A DNA stretch of 33,067 nucleotides from an uncultured Holophagaceae bacterium (GTDB lineage Bacteria > Acidobacteriota > Holophagae > Holophagales > Holophagaceae): the NCBI GenBank assembly GCA_903873655.1, contig CAIQPH010000265.1, forward strand, positions 1 through 33,067, written 5' to 3'. Under the pieces are notes generated by a model, which did not search any database, was not told where the DNA came from, and saw only the letters and a program-made list of their open reading frames with translations. The stretch's first letter is position 1. Each line of letters begins with the position of its first letter. Positions 1-8,599 of this stretch are shown in pieces. The translations under genes were made by a program, and so were the position numbers.

Positions 1-58
1 AAGGCTTACACATTGGCACAACCCTCGATTGGACAAGTTTGCCTGAAAGGAGGCAATC

Positions 59-373
59 ATGTCCAATCGCTTCGCTTCCATGGCCTTGGCCCTTGCCTTG
101 GCCTTCCCTCTCCTGGCCGCCCCGGACCGTGCTCCCCGGGCGCCCCAGCGACCCGTGAACCTCAATACGGCGACCGTCACTGAACTGATGCAACTGCCCC
201 GCGTGGGGCAGAAGACGGCCGAACGGATCGTCGCTTTCAGAAAACAACACGGTGGCTTTTTGCGGCCGGAAGAGTTGATGAACGTCAAGGGCATCGGCGA
301 GAAGGCCTTCGCCAAGCTCAAGCCCTTCCTGTCCGCCGCACCGGCACCAAACCCTGCGACCCCCGGCAAGTAG
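59..373 (+). CDS. comEA: ComEA-like helix-hairpin-helix DNA-binding protein (exported)
   Basis: A 104-residue protein with an N-terminal hydrophobic signal segment (about residues 5-21, ending in LLAAP) and a short Pro/Arg linker. A double helix-hairpin-helix fold follows at about residues 33-93. The family hallmarks NLNTA, LPRVGQKTAERIV, FRPEEL-like and VKGIGEKAF are all visible. ComEA-family proteins bind DNA non-specifically outside the inner membrane during natural transformation, and short single-domain versions like this one are common. The start has a strong AAAGGAGG site 6 nt upstream. It is followed 8 bp later by a pseudopilin gene, which supports a role near a type IV pilus or DNA-uptake apparatus. 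The family call is secure; an actual competence role is inference. Confidence 0.88.
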   Translation: MSNRFASMALALALAFPLLAAPDRAPRAPQRPVNLNTATVTELMQLPRVGQKTAERIVAFRKQHGGFLRPEELMNVKGIGEKAFAKLKPFLSAAPAPNPATPGK

Positions 374-381
374 GCGCGGCC

Positions 382-879
382 ATGGCTCCGGATCGCTCCC
401 GCCAGTACGGCACTTCCCTGCTGGAACTCAACCTGGTGTTGGTCGTGATCGCGATTCTCGGCGCGACCTCCATTCTCGGCTTCGACTGCGGGAGCACCGA
501 GTTGACTGCGGCCCACCAGGAGATCACCGGGAGCCTCTATGAGGCCTTCGCCCTGGCCCGGGCCCGGGGCACCAACGTCACGGTGGCGCTGGGCCAAGCC
601 ACCGGCGCGGGAGAACACTTGGCCGTGCAACTCGGCAGCAAGGTGAAGTGGGGGAAGCCCGAGAGCATCCCCCTGCCCCCGGACATGGATGCACCCATCG
701 TTGCCGCCAAGACCGGGGAGGCCCATCCCATCATCAGCGTGACGCCGAGGCACACCACGCTGGCGAGCCTCTGGTTCCTGAACGATGGGCAGGAAGCGCT
801 GTGCATGCGCCTCTCCGGACAGGGCCATCTGTACGTCCTGCGCTGGCGCCGGGACCTGAAAAAGTGGACGAGGCTGTGA
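382..879 (+). CDS. Type II/IV pseudopilin (GspH/FimT-like)
   Basis: A 165-residue protein with a class III (prepilin) signal near its N-terminus. A short basic leader (MAPDRSRQYG) precedes the sequence TSLLEL, with Glu at mature position +5, followed by a hydrophobic helix of about 20 residues. Cleavage after Gly10 by a PilD-type peptidase is expected. The C-terminal part is a small beta-rich domain like those of GspH/FimT minor pilins. The stop overlaps the start of the next gene (ATGA), so the two are probably translationally coupled. The downstream gene is a divergent copy of this one. Role: minor pilin or pseudopilin in a pilus or secretion system; the specific system cannot be named from this window. 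Confidence 0.75.
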   Translation: MAPDRSRQYGTSLLELNLVLVVIAILGATSILGFDCGSTELTAAHQEITGSLYEAFALARARGTNVTVALGQATGAGEHLAVQLGSKVKWGKPESIPLPPDMDAPIVAAKTGEAHPIISVTPRHTTLASLWFLNDGQEALCMRLSGQGHLYVLRWRRDLKKWTRL

Positions 880-1325
880 TGTCCGTAACCACGTCCCTTT
901 TTCTGCAACAGGTCTCCCGCCTCGCGGCCATGCTCATGCCCCCGCCCCTCTGCCGACCACTCCGGGCCGCCCAGGCGGAGCTAAGCCGAGGCCTCCACCT
1001 GGCCTTCCGGTTGGCCTCAATCCACAATCGCGCTGTGGTGCTGGAGCCCTTCCGCCAGGCCACCAAGGGGCGTATCTCCCTGAGGCTGCCCGCAGGTGTC
1101 CGCTGGGGGAGACCCGCGGCCGTCCCCCTCCCACCGAACCTCGTGGACAGCGGCTGGTGGGGCGGCCGCCCGCGGCCCATCACCGTCATGCCGAAGTATC
1201 GGGCCTTGGCGAATGTCTGGTTCCTCCATCACGGCCGGCAAACGCTCTGTCTCCGACTGAACCTGCTCGGGTCCGTGGAACTGCTCCGTTACCGGCCGCT
1301 CCTGGGCGTGTGGATCGATTGTTGA
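879..1325 (+). CDS. Pseudopilin-like paralogue without a prepilin signal
   Basis: A 148-residue protein that starts on the ATG overlapping the stop of the preceding pseudopilin (ATGA). Its C-terminal half is clearly related to that neighbour. Both have a xxxPLPPxxxD segment, a P-I-x-V-x-P-(R/K) strand, an A-x-(L/V)-WFL segment and a (C)-L-R-L stretch, in the same order and spacing. The N-terminus differs: there is no GTSLLEL-type cleavage site and no uninterrupted 20-residue helix, only a weakly hydrophobic LAAMLMPPP stretch. It may be a tandem duplicate that lost its membrane anchor, or a partner subunit of the first pilin. The next gene (radC) begins 23 bp downstream. Confidence 0.6.
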   Translation: MSVTTSLFLQQVSRLAAMLMPPPLCRPLRAAQAELSRGLHLAFRLASIHNRAVVLEPFRQATKGRISLRLPAGVRWGRPAAVPLPPNLVDSGWWGGRPRPITVMPKYRALANVWFLHHGRQTLCLRLNLLGSVELLRYRPLLGVWIDC

Positions 1326-1348
1326 ATGGCCTTCCTGCGGAACTCCCC

Positions 1349-2029
1349 ATGCGCATCCTCGATCTGTCCCCCGATCAACGCCCCCGCGAGCGCCTCCTGG
1401 CTGGACAGGGAGAAGGCCTGGCCGATGCTGAACTCCTGGCCCTGCTCTGGGGCACGGGACGCCAGGGTCAGAGCGCCGTGGAATTGGCGCAAGCGGTGCT
1501 GGGTCGATCCGGCGGCCTCGCCGGCCTGATGGCGCTCGGTCTGCAGGATTGGTTGGATCAGCCAGGTCTCGGCCCCGCGAAAGCCGGCCAGTTGTGGGCT
1601 GCGCTGGAACTGGCCCGGCGCGCCCAGCGCAGCGCCGAACGGCCCCGGATCACCAGCCCAAGGGCTGCCGGCGCCTACTTGCTGCCGCGCTGCCAGGGTT
1701 GGACCGAGGAGCATTTCGGGCTGCTTGCCTTGAATGCCAAGGGCGACCTGCTGGCCGAGCGCATCCTCAGCCAGGGAACGACCACGGCGACCCTCATCAG
1801 TCCCAGAGAGTTCTTTCGCGAGGCCTTGCGCTATGGCGCCACCTCCGCCCTGGCCTACCATAACCATCCCAGCGGAGACCCCACGCCCAGCCGCGAGGAC
1901 ACGCAGCTAACCCGGCGCCTGCAGGCCGCCGGTGACTCCCTGGGTGTCCCTTTGGCCGATCACCTGATCCTTGGACAGGACAGCTACCACAGCTTCCGGG
2001 CAGCTGAAGGTTGGGACCAGCATGGGTAG
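1349..2029 (+). CDS. radC: RadC-family JAB/MPN domain protein
   Basis: A 226-residue protein with an N-terminal helix-hairpin-helix-like region (about residues 15-85) and a C-terminal JAB1/MPN-like RadC domain. The JAMM-type metal motif is intact: His171-Asn-His173-Pro-Ser-Gly, followed by Asp184 in the PTPSREDTQL segment. I chose the ATG at 1349 because conserved RadC sequence (LSPDQRPRERL) starts right after it. The frame is open upstream to 1157, but that part lies inside the previous gene. RadC is not the repair protein it was once named for, and its biochemical role is unsettled. It is induced with competence in some bacteria, which makes its position after comEA and pilin-like genes suggestive. 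Confidence 0.9.
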   Translation: MRILDLSPDQRPRERLLAGQGEGLADAELLALLWGTGRQGQSAVELAQAVLGRSGGLAGLMALGLQDWLDQPGLGPAKAGQLWAALELARRAQRSAERPRITSPRAAGAYLLPRCQGWTEEHFGLLALNAKGDLLAERILSQGTTTATLISPREFFREALRYGATSALAYHNHPSGDPTPSREDTQLTRRLQAAGDSLGVPLADHLILGQDSYHSFRAAEGWDQHG

Positions 2030-2089
2030 GGGCTCGATTCACCATGGCAAAGGAACTTGCTTTTTGCGACTCTGGTACCAGACTTGCCC

Positions 2090-4714
2090 ATGCCGCTCGC
2101 ACCCGGATCCCGCCTTGGCACCTACGACATCGTGGGGCAGATCGGCGCGGGCGGCATGGGTGAGGTCTACAAGGCCAGGGACACCAAGCTGGACCGGTTC
2201 GTGGCCATCAAGGTGCTGCCGCCAGCCCTGGCAGAAGTCACGGATTTCCTTGCCCGCTTCGAGCGGGAGGCCAAAGCCGTGGCGGCCCTGAGCCACCCCG
2301 GCATCCTCGGCATCTTCGATTTCGGCACCTTTGAAGGCACTACTTTCGCCGTGATGGAACTGCTGGAGGGCGAGACCCTGCGTGACCGACTGCGCGCCGG
2401 TCCGCTCCCCCCCAGGAAGGCCGTCGACTTCGCGTGCCAGATCACCCAGGCGCTGGCGGCTGCTCACGGCAAGGGCATCGTCCACCGGGACCTGAAGCCG
2501 GAGAACCTCTGGATCACTCAGGCCGGCCGTTTAAAGATCCTAGACTTCGGCCTCTCCCGCCAGCTGCCTGCGGCCCTCGGGGCCAGCGGCAGGTCGCAAC
2601 TCCCCACCCAGGCCCTCGCGACTGGCAGTGAACCGGGATTGCTACTGGGCACGGTGGGCTACATGTCGCCGGAGCAAGTGAAGGGCGAGCCTGCCGACGC
2701 GCGGAGCGACATCTTCAGTTTCGGGGTCGTGCTGTACGAGATGCTCTCGGGTTCTACGCCTTTCAAGGGCGACACGCCGGTGCAGACTCTGAATGCCATT
2801 CTGGAACATGAACCCGTGGAACTCGTTACAACCAAGGGAGACTTGCCGCCCGCCCTCGAGCGGATCGTTTTCCACTGCCTGGAGAAACATCCGGAAGCCC
2901 GCTTCCAATCCGCCCGGGACCTTGGCTTCGCGCTCAGTGCCCTGTCCACCACCAGCGGAACAGGCTCCGGCCTTCCCGGGAAGCACAGCCCTCGAACTCG
3001 CGAAATCAACACGGTCATCGCGGCGGCCCTGCTGGGGGCCATGACGCTCGGAGCCGTCTGGTTCTACCGTCAGAGAGCTTCCTCCTTACCGGTGAGGTTC
3101 ACCGCGCTCACGCAGCGCGAAGCCCTGACGACAGGAGCCCGCTTCACTGGAGGGGGCAAGTCGGTGGTGTTCAGCGAGGCCCCCTCCTGCTGGAGCGATC
3201 CGGACACCTTCCTCGCCTCGCTCGACGAGCCCTTGAAGCACCGAAAATTGGTGGAGGGTCCCACGAGCCTCGCCGGGCTTTCCCCTAGCGAAGACCTCGC
3301 TGTCATCGAAAAACCTGGCTTCCTGAACGGCTGGCCCCACTACTTCAGCGGCGACCTCAGCGTCGGCCGCCTAGGCCAGAGTGAGCCCAGACAAGTGCAG
3401 GACGACGTTTCGGCGATGGACTGGTCCCCGGATGGCAAGACCATGGCCATTCTGCGCCGCCAGCGGCCCCGTGGCATGACCGTGGAGTGCCCGCCCGGCA
3501 AGGTCCTGGGCACCACCGAAAGCTGGTTCTCGAACCTGCGGTTCAGTCCCGACGGCAAGCGCCTGGCTTGGGCCCTCCATCCCATCGCCGGTGACGACGG
3601 CGGGACCTTCCAGGTTCTGGAACTGGGCAGCGGCCAGCCCGCGAAGGCCATCGGTGAAACCTGGAGCCGGGCCAACGGGCTGGCCTGGCACCCCCTGACC
3701 GGAGAGCTCTGGGTCGGTGGATCGGACGCGTACACTGGGGAACTCGCAGCCTACGACTTGGCCGGCCACAAGCGTACCGTGATTTCACTGCCCTACGTAA
3801 CCTTCCTCTACGACATCGACGTAAAGGGCAGAGTGTTGATGGGGCAAGGCATGATTGCGATTGCCTGCACCATCGTCGACGCGGACGGGAAAACCACTCC
3901 CCTGGGTGGGGATTTCGTCCAACTCATGGCCGCAACCCGGGATGGGCGGTACTTCCTGCTGAGCGATGTCACCAGCTGGAAGGACTTCACCATGGAGGTT
4001 CACCTTCAGCAGCGGGGCAAGGAACTACCCCGCATCCTGGCGCGCACGGGCTGGGAGCGAGGGGCCTTCTCGGCCGATGGCTCGACGGCGGTTCTCTGCG
4101 TGAACGACGGGGACGCTCTGAAGCTTCGGCTATTCCCGGTGGCGGGCGGCACCTCCAGAGACCTGTCCTTGGGCTCGCTGGCCGAAGTGCTGCACTTCGA
4201 GTGGGATGCCAAGGGGCGCATCTGGGTTCTGGGTCGGCCCAAGGGAGGTGCCCTCGGCCTTTACCAGGTCGAGGCCGGGAAAGAGCCGCGTGCGCTCCCG
4301 ACCGCCTTGCCGACAGACACCCTCGATTTCTCCATCCCGCCCGGTACTTCCGATGCCATCGTCGCAGTCCGGGGTCAGAACCTCCTGCGGCTGCCGCTGG
4401 ACGGCGGGGCGACGAGCACCCTCGGGACTTCCCTCACCAGCCTGCTCATCACTCCTTGGCCCATGGAGAACGGCGAACGTTTTCTGGGCTGGGAGGACTC
4501 GGGCAAGGCCTTCTTCACCTCCAAAGACAGCCGGGCCCCAGTACACGTGGAGCGGGTGGCCCTGGCCGATGGCAAGCGGACGCCCTACCGCACCTACCAG
4601 AACCCGGATACGAATTGGGCGGTGCCCTACACGGTGGTGGATGGAGGCCGCACCCTGGTGGCCATCAGGCCCCGCTTTTCCATGCAGCTCTTCCTGGCTG
4701 AGGGACTGAAGTAG
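2090..4714 (+). CDS. Receptor-type Ser/Thr protein kinase with C-terminal beta-propeller sensor
   Basis: An 874-residue membrane kinase. The Hanks-type kinase domain spans about residues 9-290, with glycine loop GAGGMGEVY, catalytic Lys41 (VAIKVL), catalytic loop His132-Arg-Asp134 followed by LKPEN, Asp152-Phe-Gly, and the segment TVGYMSPEQ. One transmembrane helix follows at about 306-326. An extracytoplasmic region of about 540 residues carries repeated W/F-S-P/A-D-G-K motifs typical of TolB/WD40-like propellers. This layout is abundant in Acidobacteriota. The ATG at 2090 begins close to the kinase fold; a TTG at 2057 is possible but unlikely. It ends 275 bp before the convergent carboxypeptidase gene. 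Its substrate and ligand are unknown. Confidence 0.88.
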   Translation: MPLAPGSRLGTYDIVGQIGAGGMGEVYKARDTKLDRFVAIKVLPPALAEVTDFLARFEREAKAVAALSHPGILGIFDFGTFEGTTFAVMELLEGETLRDRLRAGPLPPRKAVDFACQITQALAAAHGKGIVHRDLKPENLWITQAGRLKILDFGLSRQLPAALGASGRSQLPTQALATGSEPGLLLGTVGYMSPEQVKGEPADARSDIFSFGVVLYEMLSGSTPFKGDTPVQTLNAILEHEPVELVTTKGDLPPALERIVFHCLEKHPEARFQSARDLGFALSALSTTSGTGSGLPGKHSPRTREINTVIAAALLGAMTLGAVWFYRQRASSLPVRFTALTQREALTTGARFTGGGKSVVFSEAPSCWSDPDTFLASLDEPLKHRKLVEGPTSLAGLSPSEDLAVIEKPGFLNGWPHYFSGDLSVGRLGQSEPRQVQDDVSAMDWSPDGKTMAILRRQRPRGMTVECPPGKVLGTTESWFSNLRFSPDGKRLAWALHPIAGDDGGTFQVLELGSGQPAKAIGETWSRANGLAWHPLTGELWVGGSDAYTGELAAYDLAGHKRTVISLPYVTFLYDIDVKGRVLMGQGMIAIACTIVDADGKTTPLGGDFVQLMAATRDGRYFLLSDVTSWKDFTMEVHLQQRGKELPRILARTGWERGAFSADGSTAVLCVNDGDALKLRLFPVAGGTSRDLSLGSLAEVLHFEWDAKGRIWVLGRPKGGALGLYQVEAGKEPRALPTALPTDTLDFSIPPGTSDAIVAVRGQNLLRLPLDGGATSTLGTSLTSLLITPWPMENGERFLGWEDSGKAFFTSKDSRAPVHVERVALADGKRTPYRTYQNPDTNWAVPYTVVDGGRTLVAIRPRFSMQLFLAEGLK

Positions 4715-4757
4715 CCCCACCGGCGCGGGACTGATGATTCTGTGACTTCGAATCACC

Positions 4758-4777
4758 CTCTCACCACCAAGTGAGAG
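4758..4777. terminator. Weak hairpin in the kinase/carboxypeptidase convergent gap
   Basis: A 7-bp perfect stem (CTCTCAC/GTGAGAG) with a 6-nt loop lies 43 bp after the kinase stop codon. No T-run follows on either strand, so it is only a candidate terminator. The rest of the 4715-4989 gap shows no gene and no clear repeat. Confidence 0.3.
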
Positions 4778-4989
4778 CTCGCCTGGCAGGGATGAGGATG
4801 AGCGATCAGGGGGACTCCCTCCAGGACCACCGCCCCGCGTCGTCCCTACCGGCCGCACGAGATGCTGGTAGGCCACTTCACGCCTCTGGCAATGGCACCA
4901 GCCGACCGCAGCGAAATGGAGCGAGGACAGGACGGAATCCGCGAAGCGGATGGCCGCCCGAAAGGCGAGGTGCGGACCTTGAGGGTGCG

Positions 4990-7533
4990 CTAATCGAGGC
5001 CGCCCCACTGGACTGAGTTCAGAAGGAATCGGAAGGTCACTTCGCTCTGAGCGCGGAACACAGGATCGAAACCCAATAGAACGAGACGCCCCTTGCCAAC
5101 GGTCAAGGCCACGGCGTTGGCGCGTCCCGCGAGCCGTTCCCCGCCCTTGATCCAGCCACTGGCCAGCAAGTCCTTGGCGTCCTCAGGATAGGAGGAGAGC
5201 ACAGCACGGCTCATGGACGTGGGTCCGGCCAAGGTCTGGAGGACGACGGGACCGTCGGGGATGAGGGTGAAGGTTTCAGGAATACCCCAGGTGACGGGGT
5301 GGTCCTGAACGCGCTGGGAGAACAGCAGCGGACCAGGGGCGCTGAACTCGGTCGGTTTCAGTTTGGCGATGGGGTTACGCAGCGGCAGATTCCAATCCTC
5401 CACCGCGAGATTGCAGGCCTGACCCTGCAGGACAAGGGTGCCACCCTCTTCCACAAAGGTCCTCAAGGCTGCGGTTCCCTCTTTGCCGATTCCCCCTCGG
5501 TATTCGGGGGGCAGATCCTCCCAGTACCAGCCTTCCAGGTCCTCCGCTTTGGGCTTGCCCTCCACGAGCAGGCTCTTCTCGAGCGGCGGCAGCACGATCA
5601 CGTCGAAGGATTTGTGCAGTGCGCCCTTCTGGACCCGCTTGGGCTCCAGGGGTTCCGGCTTGTAGCCATGGCGCTCTAGTACGAGTCGAGTCCATCCCTC
5701 TTCAGCGCCCGGCCACCAAGGTTTGTAGAGCCCCACTCTGGGTGCACGTAGAGACGCGAGATTCGTCGGGAGTTCCGACAGAGCCAGAAACCGCTGGCGA
5801 AAAGCGCGGGCGATGGACTCCAGGTCCCCTCGCGGTGCCACCAAGGCCGTGCCGGCTGGGAAGGAGTTCCCGGCGATCTGGAACGGTGCCCGGGCCATCT
5901 GCACCACATGCCCCTTGGCGAGCAGGTCGTTGACACACGCTGCTGTGGCATTGCCCGTGGGAAGCATGGCATACAGCTTCGCTGGACCGGTCTCGAGACC
6001 CCCAAGCGGGCCGTCCTCCTCCTTCAGGGGACGCAATCCCTTGACCTGGTTGACACTGGCGGCCTGCTTGACAACCGTGACTCCCATTAGCATGGGCAGA
6101 TTCCAGGCCGTAACGTCATAAGGCGGCAGGATCGGTGCCCCCGGCATGGGGCGGATCTCCAGATATCGGTGAGGCTCCAGCATCTCGACAAGGAAGCGGG
6201 CCAGTGGCTGGGCCGCGGGGAGCCAGAAATTCCCTTCAGCATCCGCCTGCACTTCAGCGCCGTTTTCTTGGAGCAGTCGTGCGAGGCGCAGGCCCCCTGC
6301 GGGGTTCCGCTGCAGAAGCGGGTTCATGGAGATGGAATACCAAAGGCCTGCCGGAGCCTTGGCCACGGCGTCGAGAGCCATGAGGGCGCGGTTGCGAAGG
6401 AGGCTCGTACGATGCAGGACGGCCCCCTCCAGGAGGGCCTCGGCCGCCGTGCGCTGATAGTCCATGATGTCCCGGAGCCGCCACGACCCGCCCTTCCAGG
6501 GGTTCGGGTAGTTGACCTGCACTTTGTTCTCGGCGAGCCCCTTCTCGCCGCCGACCAACTCCGTGGACTCTACCTTCACGGGTGTCGCCAGACGGCAGGA
6601 CGCCACTTCCGTCAGCATGCCCACCGTGTTCTTCCAGTAGCCCGTCTCGGAGGAGGAACCCGGCCAGTACACGTCAAACGCATAGCCGTAGCCCACACCG
6701 GCTTTGCCCGACTCCTCGAGGCGCATGCCCATGAGCGTTCCCAGCAGATCGGTGGTCCGGTGTACCAGGGGATGCATGAAGGGGGAGACGGGATTGGTGT
6801 AGGGCGGCACAAACATCCGCGGTCCGCTTTCCCCCATTTGATGCATATCAAGCCAGACCTGGGGGAACCACTCATGGTAGACCATGCGGTTCACCGCCTG
6901 GGATTCCTTGAGGTTGAGCATGAACCAATCGCGGTTGTTGTCGTGGCCCGCCACCACATGCCAAGGCCAGGGCGGCTCGCTGCCTTCGTACGGCGTTCCC
7001 AAGTGCTTCCGGTACCAATCCACTTCGATGTCAATGCCGTCGGGGTTGAGGCTGGGGACGAGCAGCAGGATCACATCGTCCAGTCGCCGGTCCTTGCCGG
7101 TACTGAGAGCGTGGGCCCATTCCATGGCCATCTGACTGGCACCGATCTCGTTCGAATGCTGGCTGCAGGTGATGAGCAGGATCGTCTTGCCTTCCTGGGC
7201 CAGAGCTTCGATCTGAGCGGCGTCAAGCCCTCTGGGATCGGCCAGCTTCCGGGCGATGCCCTGGTAGTGGGCCAGATTGGCCAGGTTCTCTGGACTGCTG
7301 ATAATGGCCATGAAGAGATCGCGCCCCTGGGTGGATGACCCGAGGGACTGGAACTTCACACGGTCAGAGTTCGCCGCAAGGGCCTTGAAGTAGGACGTGA
7401 TCTGACCGAAATCCGCCAGCATTCGGTCAGTTCCTACCGTGAACCCTAGGTAGACAGAGGGACTCGGAGCCTCTGCAGCCATGCCGCCGGCAAGCGAGAA
7501 CAGAAACACTAAGGCTGGGGCCATCAAACGCAT
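4990..7533 (-). CDS. M14-family zinc carboxypeptidase (exported)
   Basis: An 847-residue exported metallopeptidase. The ATG at 7533 is preceded by GAGGGA and starts a typical signal peptide (MRLMAPALVFLFSLAGG, cleavage near AAEA). The M14 catalytic domain lies at about residues 30-330: His126-Ser-Asn-Glu129 supplies two zinc ligands, His231 in LDMHQMG is the third, and Glu309 in the MLTEVAS segment fits the general base. The remaining roughly 500 residues are much longer than classical carboxypeptidases and end in a segment (KGRLVLLGFDPVFRAQ) resembling glutamine-amidotransferase-like domains found in large M14 proteins of this kind. The open frame continues upstream to 7776, but only through integron repeat sequence. 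Substrate unknown; extracellular peptide or peptidoglycan turnover is plausible. Confidence 0.85.
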   Translation of the reverse strand: MRLMAPALVFLFSLAGGMAAEAPSPSVYLGFTVGTDRMLADFGQITSYFKALAANSDRVKFQSLGSSTQGRDLFMAIISSPENLANLAHYQGIARKLADPRGLDAAQIEALAQEGKTILLITCSQHSNEIGASQMAMEWAHALSTGKDRRLDDVILLLVPSLNPDGIDIEVDWYRKHLGTPYEGSEPPWPWHVVAGHDNNRDWFMLNLKESQAVNRMVYHEWFPQVWLDMHQMGESGPRMFVPPYTNPVSPFMHPLVHRTTDLLGTLMGMRLEESGKAGVGYGYAFDVYWPGSSSETGYWKNTVGMLTEVASCRLATPVKVESTELVGGEKGLAENKVQVNYPNPWKGGSWRLRDIMDYQRTAAEALLEGAVLHRTSLLRNRALMALDAVAKAPAGLWYSISMNPLLQRNPAGGLRLARLLQENGAEVQADAEGNFWLPAAQPLARFLVEMLEPHRYLEIRPMPGAPILPPYDVTAWNLPMLMGVTVVKQAASVNQVKGLRPLKEEDGPLGGLETGPAKLYAMLPTGNATAACVNDLLAKGHVVQMARAPFQIAGNSFPAGTALVAPRGDLESIARAFRQRFLALSELPTNLASLRAPRVGLYKPWWPGAEEGWTRLVLERHGYKPEPLEPKRVQKGALHKSFDVIVLPPLEKSLLVEGKPKAEDLEGWYWEDLPPEYRGGIGKEGTAALRTFVEEGGTLVLQGQACNLAVEDWNLPLRNPIAKLKPTEFSAPGPLLFSQRVQDHPVTWGIPETFTLIPDGPVVLQTLAGPTSMSRAVLSSYPEDAKDLLASGWIKGGERLAGRANAVALTVGKGRLVLLGFDPVFRAQSEVTFRFLLNSVQWGGLD

Positions 7534-7679
7534 TGGGAGTCCCTCGGAGGAATTCCGAGCATAACCCAGATGCCTTTGTGGACCAGAAACGACCCCACGG
7601 GGAGAGGCGAAATATAGGGTTGGCCCAACAAAGGCAGACCGATGAGTAAGAGCATGGTCAAGGGAAGTGCCATCTTCAT
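7524..7679 (-). pseudogene. Truncated distal integron cassette ORF (signal-peptide remnant)
   Basis: A 51-codon open frame starting with ATG 7679, preceded by a strong AAGGAAGGTG ribosome site. It encodes a plausible signal peptide (MKMALPLTMLLLIGLPLLG) and then about 30 residues without recognisable similarity. It begins 34 bp after the last attC in the same orientation and with the same spacing as the other cassette genes. It has no attC of its own and runs 10 bp into the carboxypeptidase gene. The best reading is a cassette whose 3' part and attC were deleted. A genuine small secreted peptide gene is the alternative. Confidence 0.45.
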
Positions 7680-7712
7680 ATTTCACCTTCCTTGGATTGA
7701 TTGACGATTGAC

Positions 7713-7836
7713 GCCTAACGGATGAAGCTAACCGGCCCCGCCTGCACCGAGGTGCTGAGCGGAGCCGAGATAGCATGAAGTTGAGAGAGAGCGAAAGGCA
7801 ATGCAGGCGGGGTCCGACTTGAGCGGAGGGTTAGGC
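7713..7836 (-). repeat. attC site 1 (distal)
   Basis: A 124-bp integron recombination site with outer boxes GCCTAAC and GTTAGGC and inner arms GCTAACCGG and CCGACTTGAGC. It follows the PAS-protein stop codon by 5 bp. The inner arms carry one mismatched pair (C opposite C-type arm) compared with the fully complementary sites 2-6. It is the last attC of the array. Confidence 0.93.
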
Positions 7837-7841
7837 GGCCG

Positions 7842-8471
7842 TCAGTCACGCGACCGCTTGATGGCCTCAATCTCGGAACGCAAATTTAGCGCGCACTCAG
7901 GGCAAATGCCGTGGCTGAACACAGCCTCTGAGCGGCGTGTGATGTAGCCTTCCATCTGTTCCCAGTTCCCCTGGTCGTCTCGGATCTTCTTGCAGGTAGC
8001 ACAAATTGGCAACAGTCCATCCAACACCCTGATGTGGGACTGCGCCTCCTGTAGTTCTAGGTGAAGACGTTCTTTCTCACGCTCTACCTGCTTGCGTTCC
8101 GAAATGTCGCGGTGCTGCCAGATTCGTCCGTAGTTCTGGCCATCCACATCGATGGGGGCGTAATCCACAAGTATCTCCCTCCCATTTTTCAATCGGGTCT
8201 CAACCCCTAGGATTGGCCCACCGCGTAAGACAATTTCCTGAATGAGTCGGAGCGTCCCCGGTGGATCTTCGTAGGCTGGCAGAATTTTGGTCAAAGTGGC
8301 CTCGGCCGTGAGTCCGGTGATCTCTTCGGCAGACACCTCCAGGCCCAACTGATTGCAAAAGCGCTCGTTCACGAATGCAATATGTTCATCTGCCCCCACC
8401 ACAAGAATCCCATAGTTCAGGTGGGACAGTATGGTGTGGTAGAGGCGGACGACAGCATGGACGTTTTGCAT
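7842..8471 (-). CDS. Cassette 1: PAS-domain protein with C-terminal Cys/His cluster
   Basis: A 209-residue soluble protein. A PAS domain occupies about residues 10-122 (GILVVGADEHIAFVNERFC, ending RIWQHRDISERK), then a charged coiled coil at about 123-148. The C-terminal module has Cys157-x2-Cys160 and His187-Gly-Ile-Cys190-Pro-Glu-Cys193, a likely metal-binding cluster seen at the end of many bacterial sensor proteins. There is no kinase, cyclase or DNA-binding domain, so it must signal through a partner or by itself through the Cys module. A GGTGAG ribosome site precedes the start. The stop lies 5 bp before attC site 1. The same Cys/His module with identical spacing ends the membrane protein at 29750-30328. 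Confidence 0.85.
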   Translation of the reverse strand: MQNVHAVVRLYHTILSHLNYGILVVGADEHIAFVNERFCNQLGLEVSAEEITGLTAEATLTKILPAYEDPPGTLRLIQEIVLRGGPILGVETRLKNGREILVDYAPIDVDGQNYGRIWQHRDISERKQVEREKERLHLELQEAQSHIRVLDGLLPICATCKKIRDDQGNWEQMEGYITRRSEAVFSHGICPECALNLRSEIEAIKRSRD

Positions 8472-8599
8472 ATCTCACCATCATAGACGCTGTGTCTGCG
8501 ACAATCTTGCTAAATACGAGCTATCAATTCTAATCAATAGTAGAAATGTAGAAATGACCACGGCTAAAAAATTTGGGCAATCTTGGACAGCCCCAAGGC

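Noticed and set aside
13-45. Sigma54-type promoter (TTGGCAC...) upstream of comEA
   Set aside because: The -24-like TTGGCAC is present, but no TTGC-type -12 element lies at the required spacing.
7534-7776. N-terminal extension of the M14 carboxypeptidase by 81 codons
   Set aside because: The extension translates attC sequence, and a clear signal peptide with a ribosome site begins at 7533.
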